From positions 131,891,853-131,955,852 of the forward strand of contig NC_031769.1 in the NCBI RefSeq assembly GCF_001522545.3: DNA of 64,000 bases. Reading direction: 5' to 3'. The DNA comes from Parus major. Lineage: Eukaryota; Chordata; Aves; Passeriformes; Paridae. Below are positions 63,441-64,000 of this stretch, one piece after another (position 1 is the first letter of the stretch; every line of letters starts with the position of its first letter). Under the pieces are notes generated by a model. The model was not told the origin of the DNA. It saw nothing but the letters and a program-made list of their open reading frames with translations, and did not search any database. Position numbers and translations under genes: made by a program.

Positions 63441-64000
63441 AACTCTTCCTGCATCACTGAAATGCTGGCAGCCATTGGGGTGAAAGGCAATTTCTGTTTA
63501 ACAGAAGACAGAAACACAAAACAAATGTTTAGGACAGGAAGTGAAGGAGAACTAATCCAGCTGAAATTCCAAGGGGTTCCAAGCAGACAGAATAATATTT
63601 GCAGATGTGATTAATATACTTGTTGTGAATGTTTTTTCACCATTTTTAGTCCTGAATTTAGGACTATTTTTTCTGATTCTTGTTGTTGTATCATAAAGTG
63701 TTATCATCCACTAACGGTAATATGAATGTGGGTATATTTTTTTTTCACTAGTGTTTGCTTTTGGCTTTCTCATAAAGGTATTTTAATCAATATATTTTTT
63801 AAGCACTGATGGGGGCTTATCATAGTTAATACATTTTCTCCACAGAGCATAGCTGATCATCTAAACCTTATGCTATTGCTCTGTATTCCTGACGGATGGT
63901 TACTCTTTAAGACCTTGTGCCTCCTTTATTGAATGGAATACCAAAGGATGAAAAATGAATGCCAAAACACTGTAATCATATAAATATTAATGCTGAAAAT
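63441..64000. other. non-coding sequence, no supported feature
   Basis: AT-rich unique DNA to the window end. A 7-bp inverted repeat (TAGTCCT / AGGACTA) lies at about 63647-63666. Nothing else is recognised. Confidence 0.4.

Noticed and set aside
1..64000. CRISPR arrays, tRNA/rRNA genes, bacterial operons, intact endogenous retrovirus
   Set aside because: None was seen on reading the window. Repeats are eukaryotic retroposons or simple sequence, and no gag/pol/env-like open frame is present.

Overview
This window looks like AT-rich, non-coding vertebrate nuclear DNA from a sauropsid, most likely a bird. I rest that on recognisable CR1 retroposon ends: the avian-style 3' tail at 4190-4245, a clear 3' fragment at 44073-44411, and an old antisense copy at 42043-43480. 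Interspersed repeats are also sparse, long stretches are unique, and CpG is depleted. I see no operons, ribosome binding sites, tRNA or rRNA genes, CRISPR arrays or prokaryotic features. A turtle or crocodilian cannot be excluded, and I do not name a species.

I cannot support any protein-coding gene. The longest ATG-started frames are 154, 145 and 126 codons. They resemble no family I recognise, lie on both strands without exon structure, and are what 64 kb of AT-rich DNA yields by chance. The window is best read as a gene desert or the inside of a very large intron.

Layout. 1-1.6 kb holds a decayed LINE-1-clade ORF1 (transposase_22-like) and an unexplained flank ending in AATAAA. 4.2 kb has a short CR1 tail. 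5.9-7.0 kb has two candidate conserved non-coding elements (CNEs). 7-24 kb is mostly featureless unique sequence with palindromes and low-complexity tracts. 24.4-28.2 kb carries short, very old repeat fragments of a type I associate with turtle, crocodile and bird genomes, plus a perfect 12-bp hairpin. 29.4-30.05 kb is a candidate CNE. 36.5-37.7 kb has further old repeat scraps and an antisense CR1 fragment. 39.7-39.96 kb is a locally GC- and CpG-rich candidate CNE. 42-44.4 kb has two CR1 insertions in opposite orientation. 54.7-54.9 kb is a weak candidate CNE. 58.7-59.06 kb is the strongest candidate enhancer.

The enhancer candidate at 58.7-59.06 kb has three perfect POU octamers within 146 bp. 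Two of them sit in a 25-bp-period tandem duplication, each followed by a GATA-type CTTATCAG. This octamer-GATA module and the L1-like ORF1 fossil are the two observations most worth following up. I found no evidence of a new defence, mobile or biosynthetic system. CNE calls rest only on base composition, CpG retention and motif content, because conservation could not be tested here.
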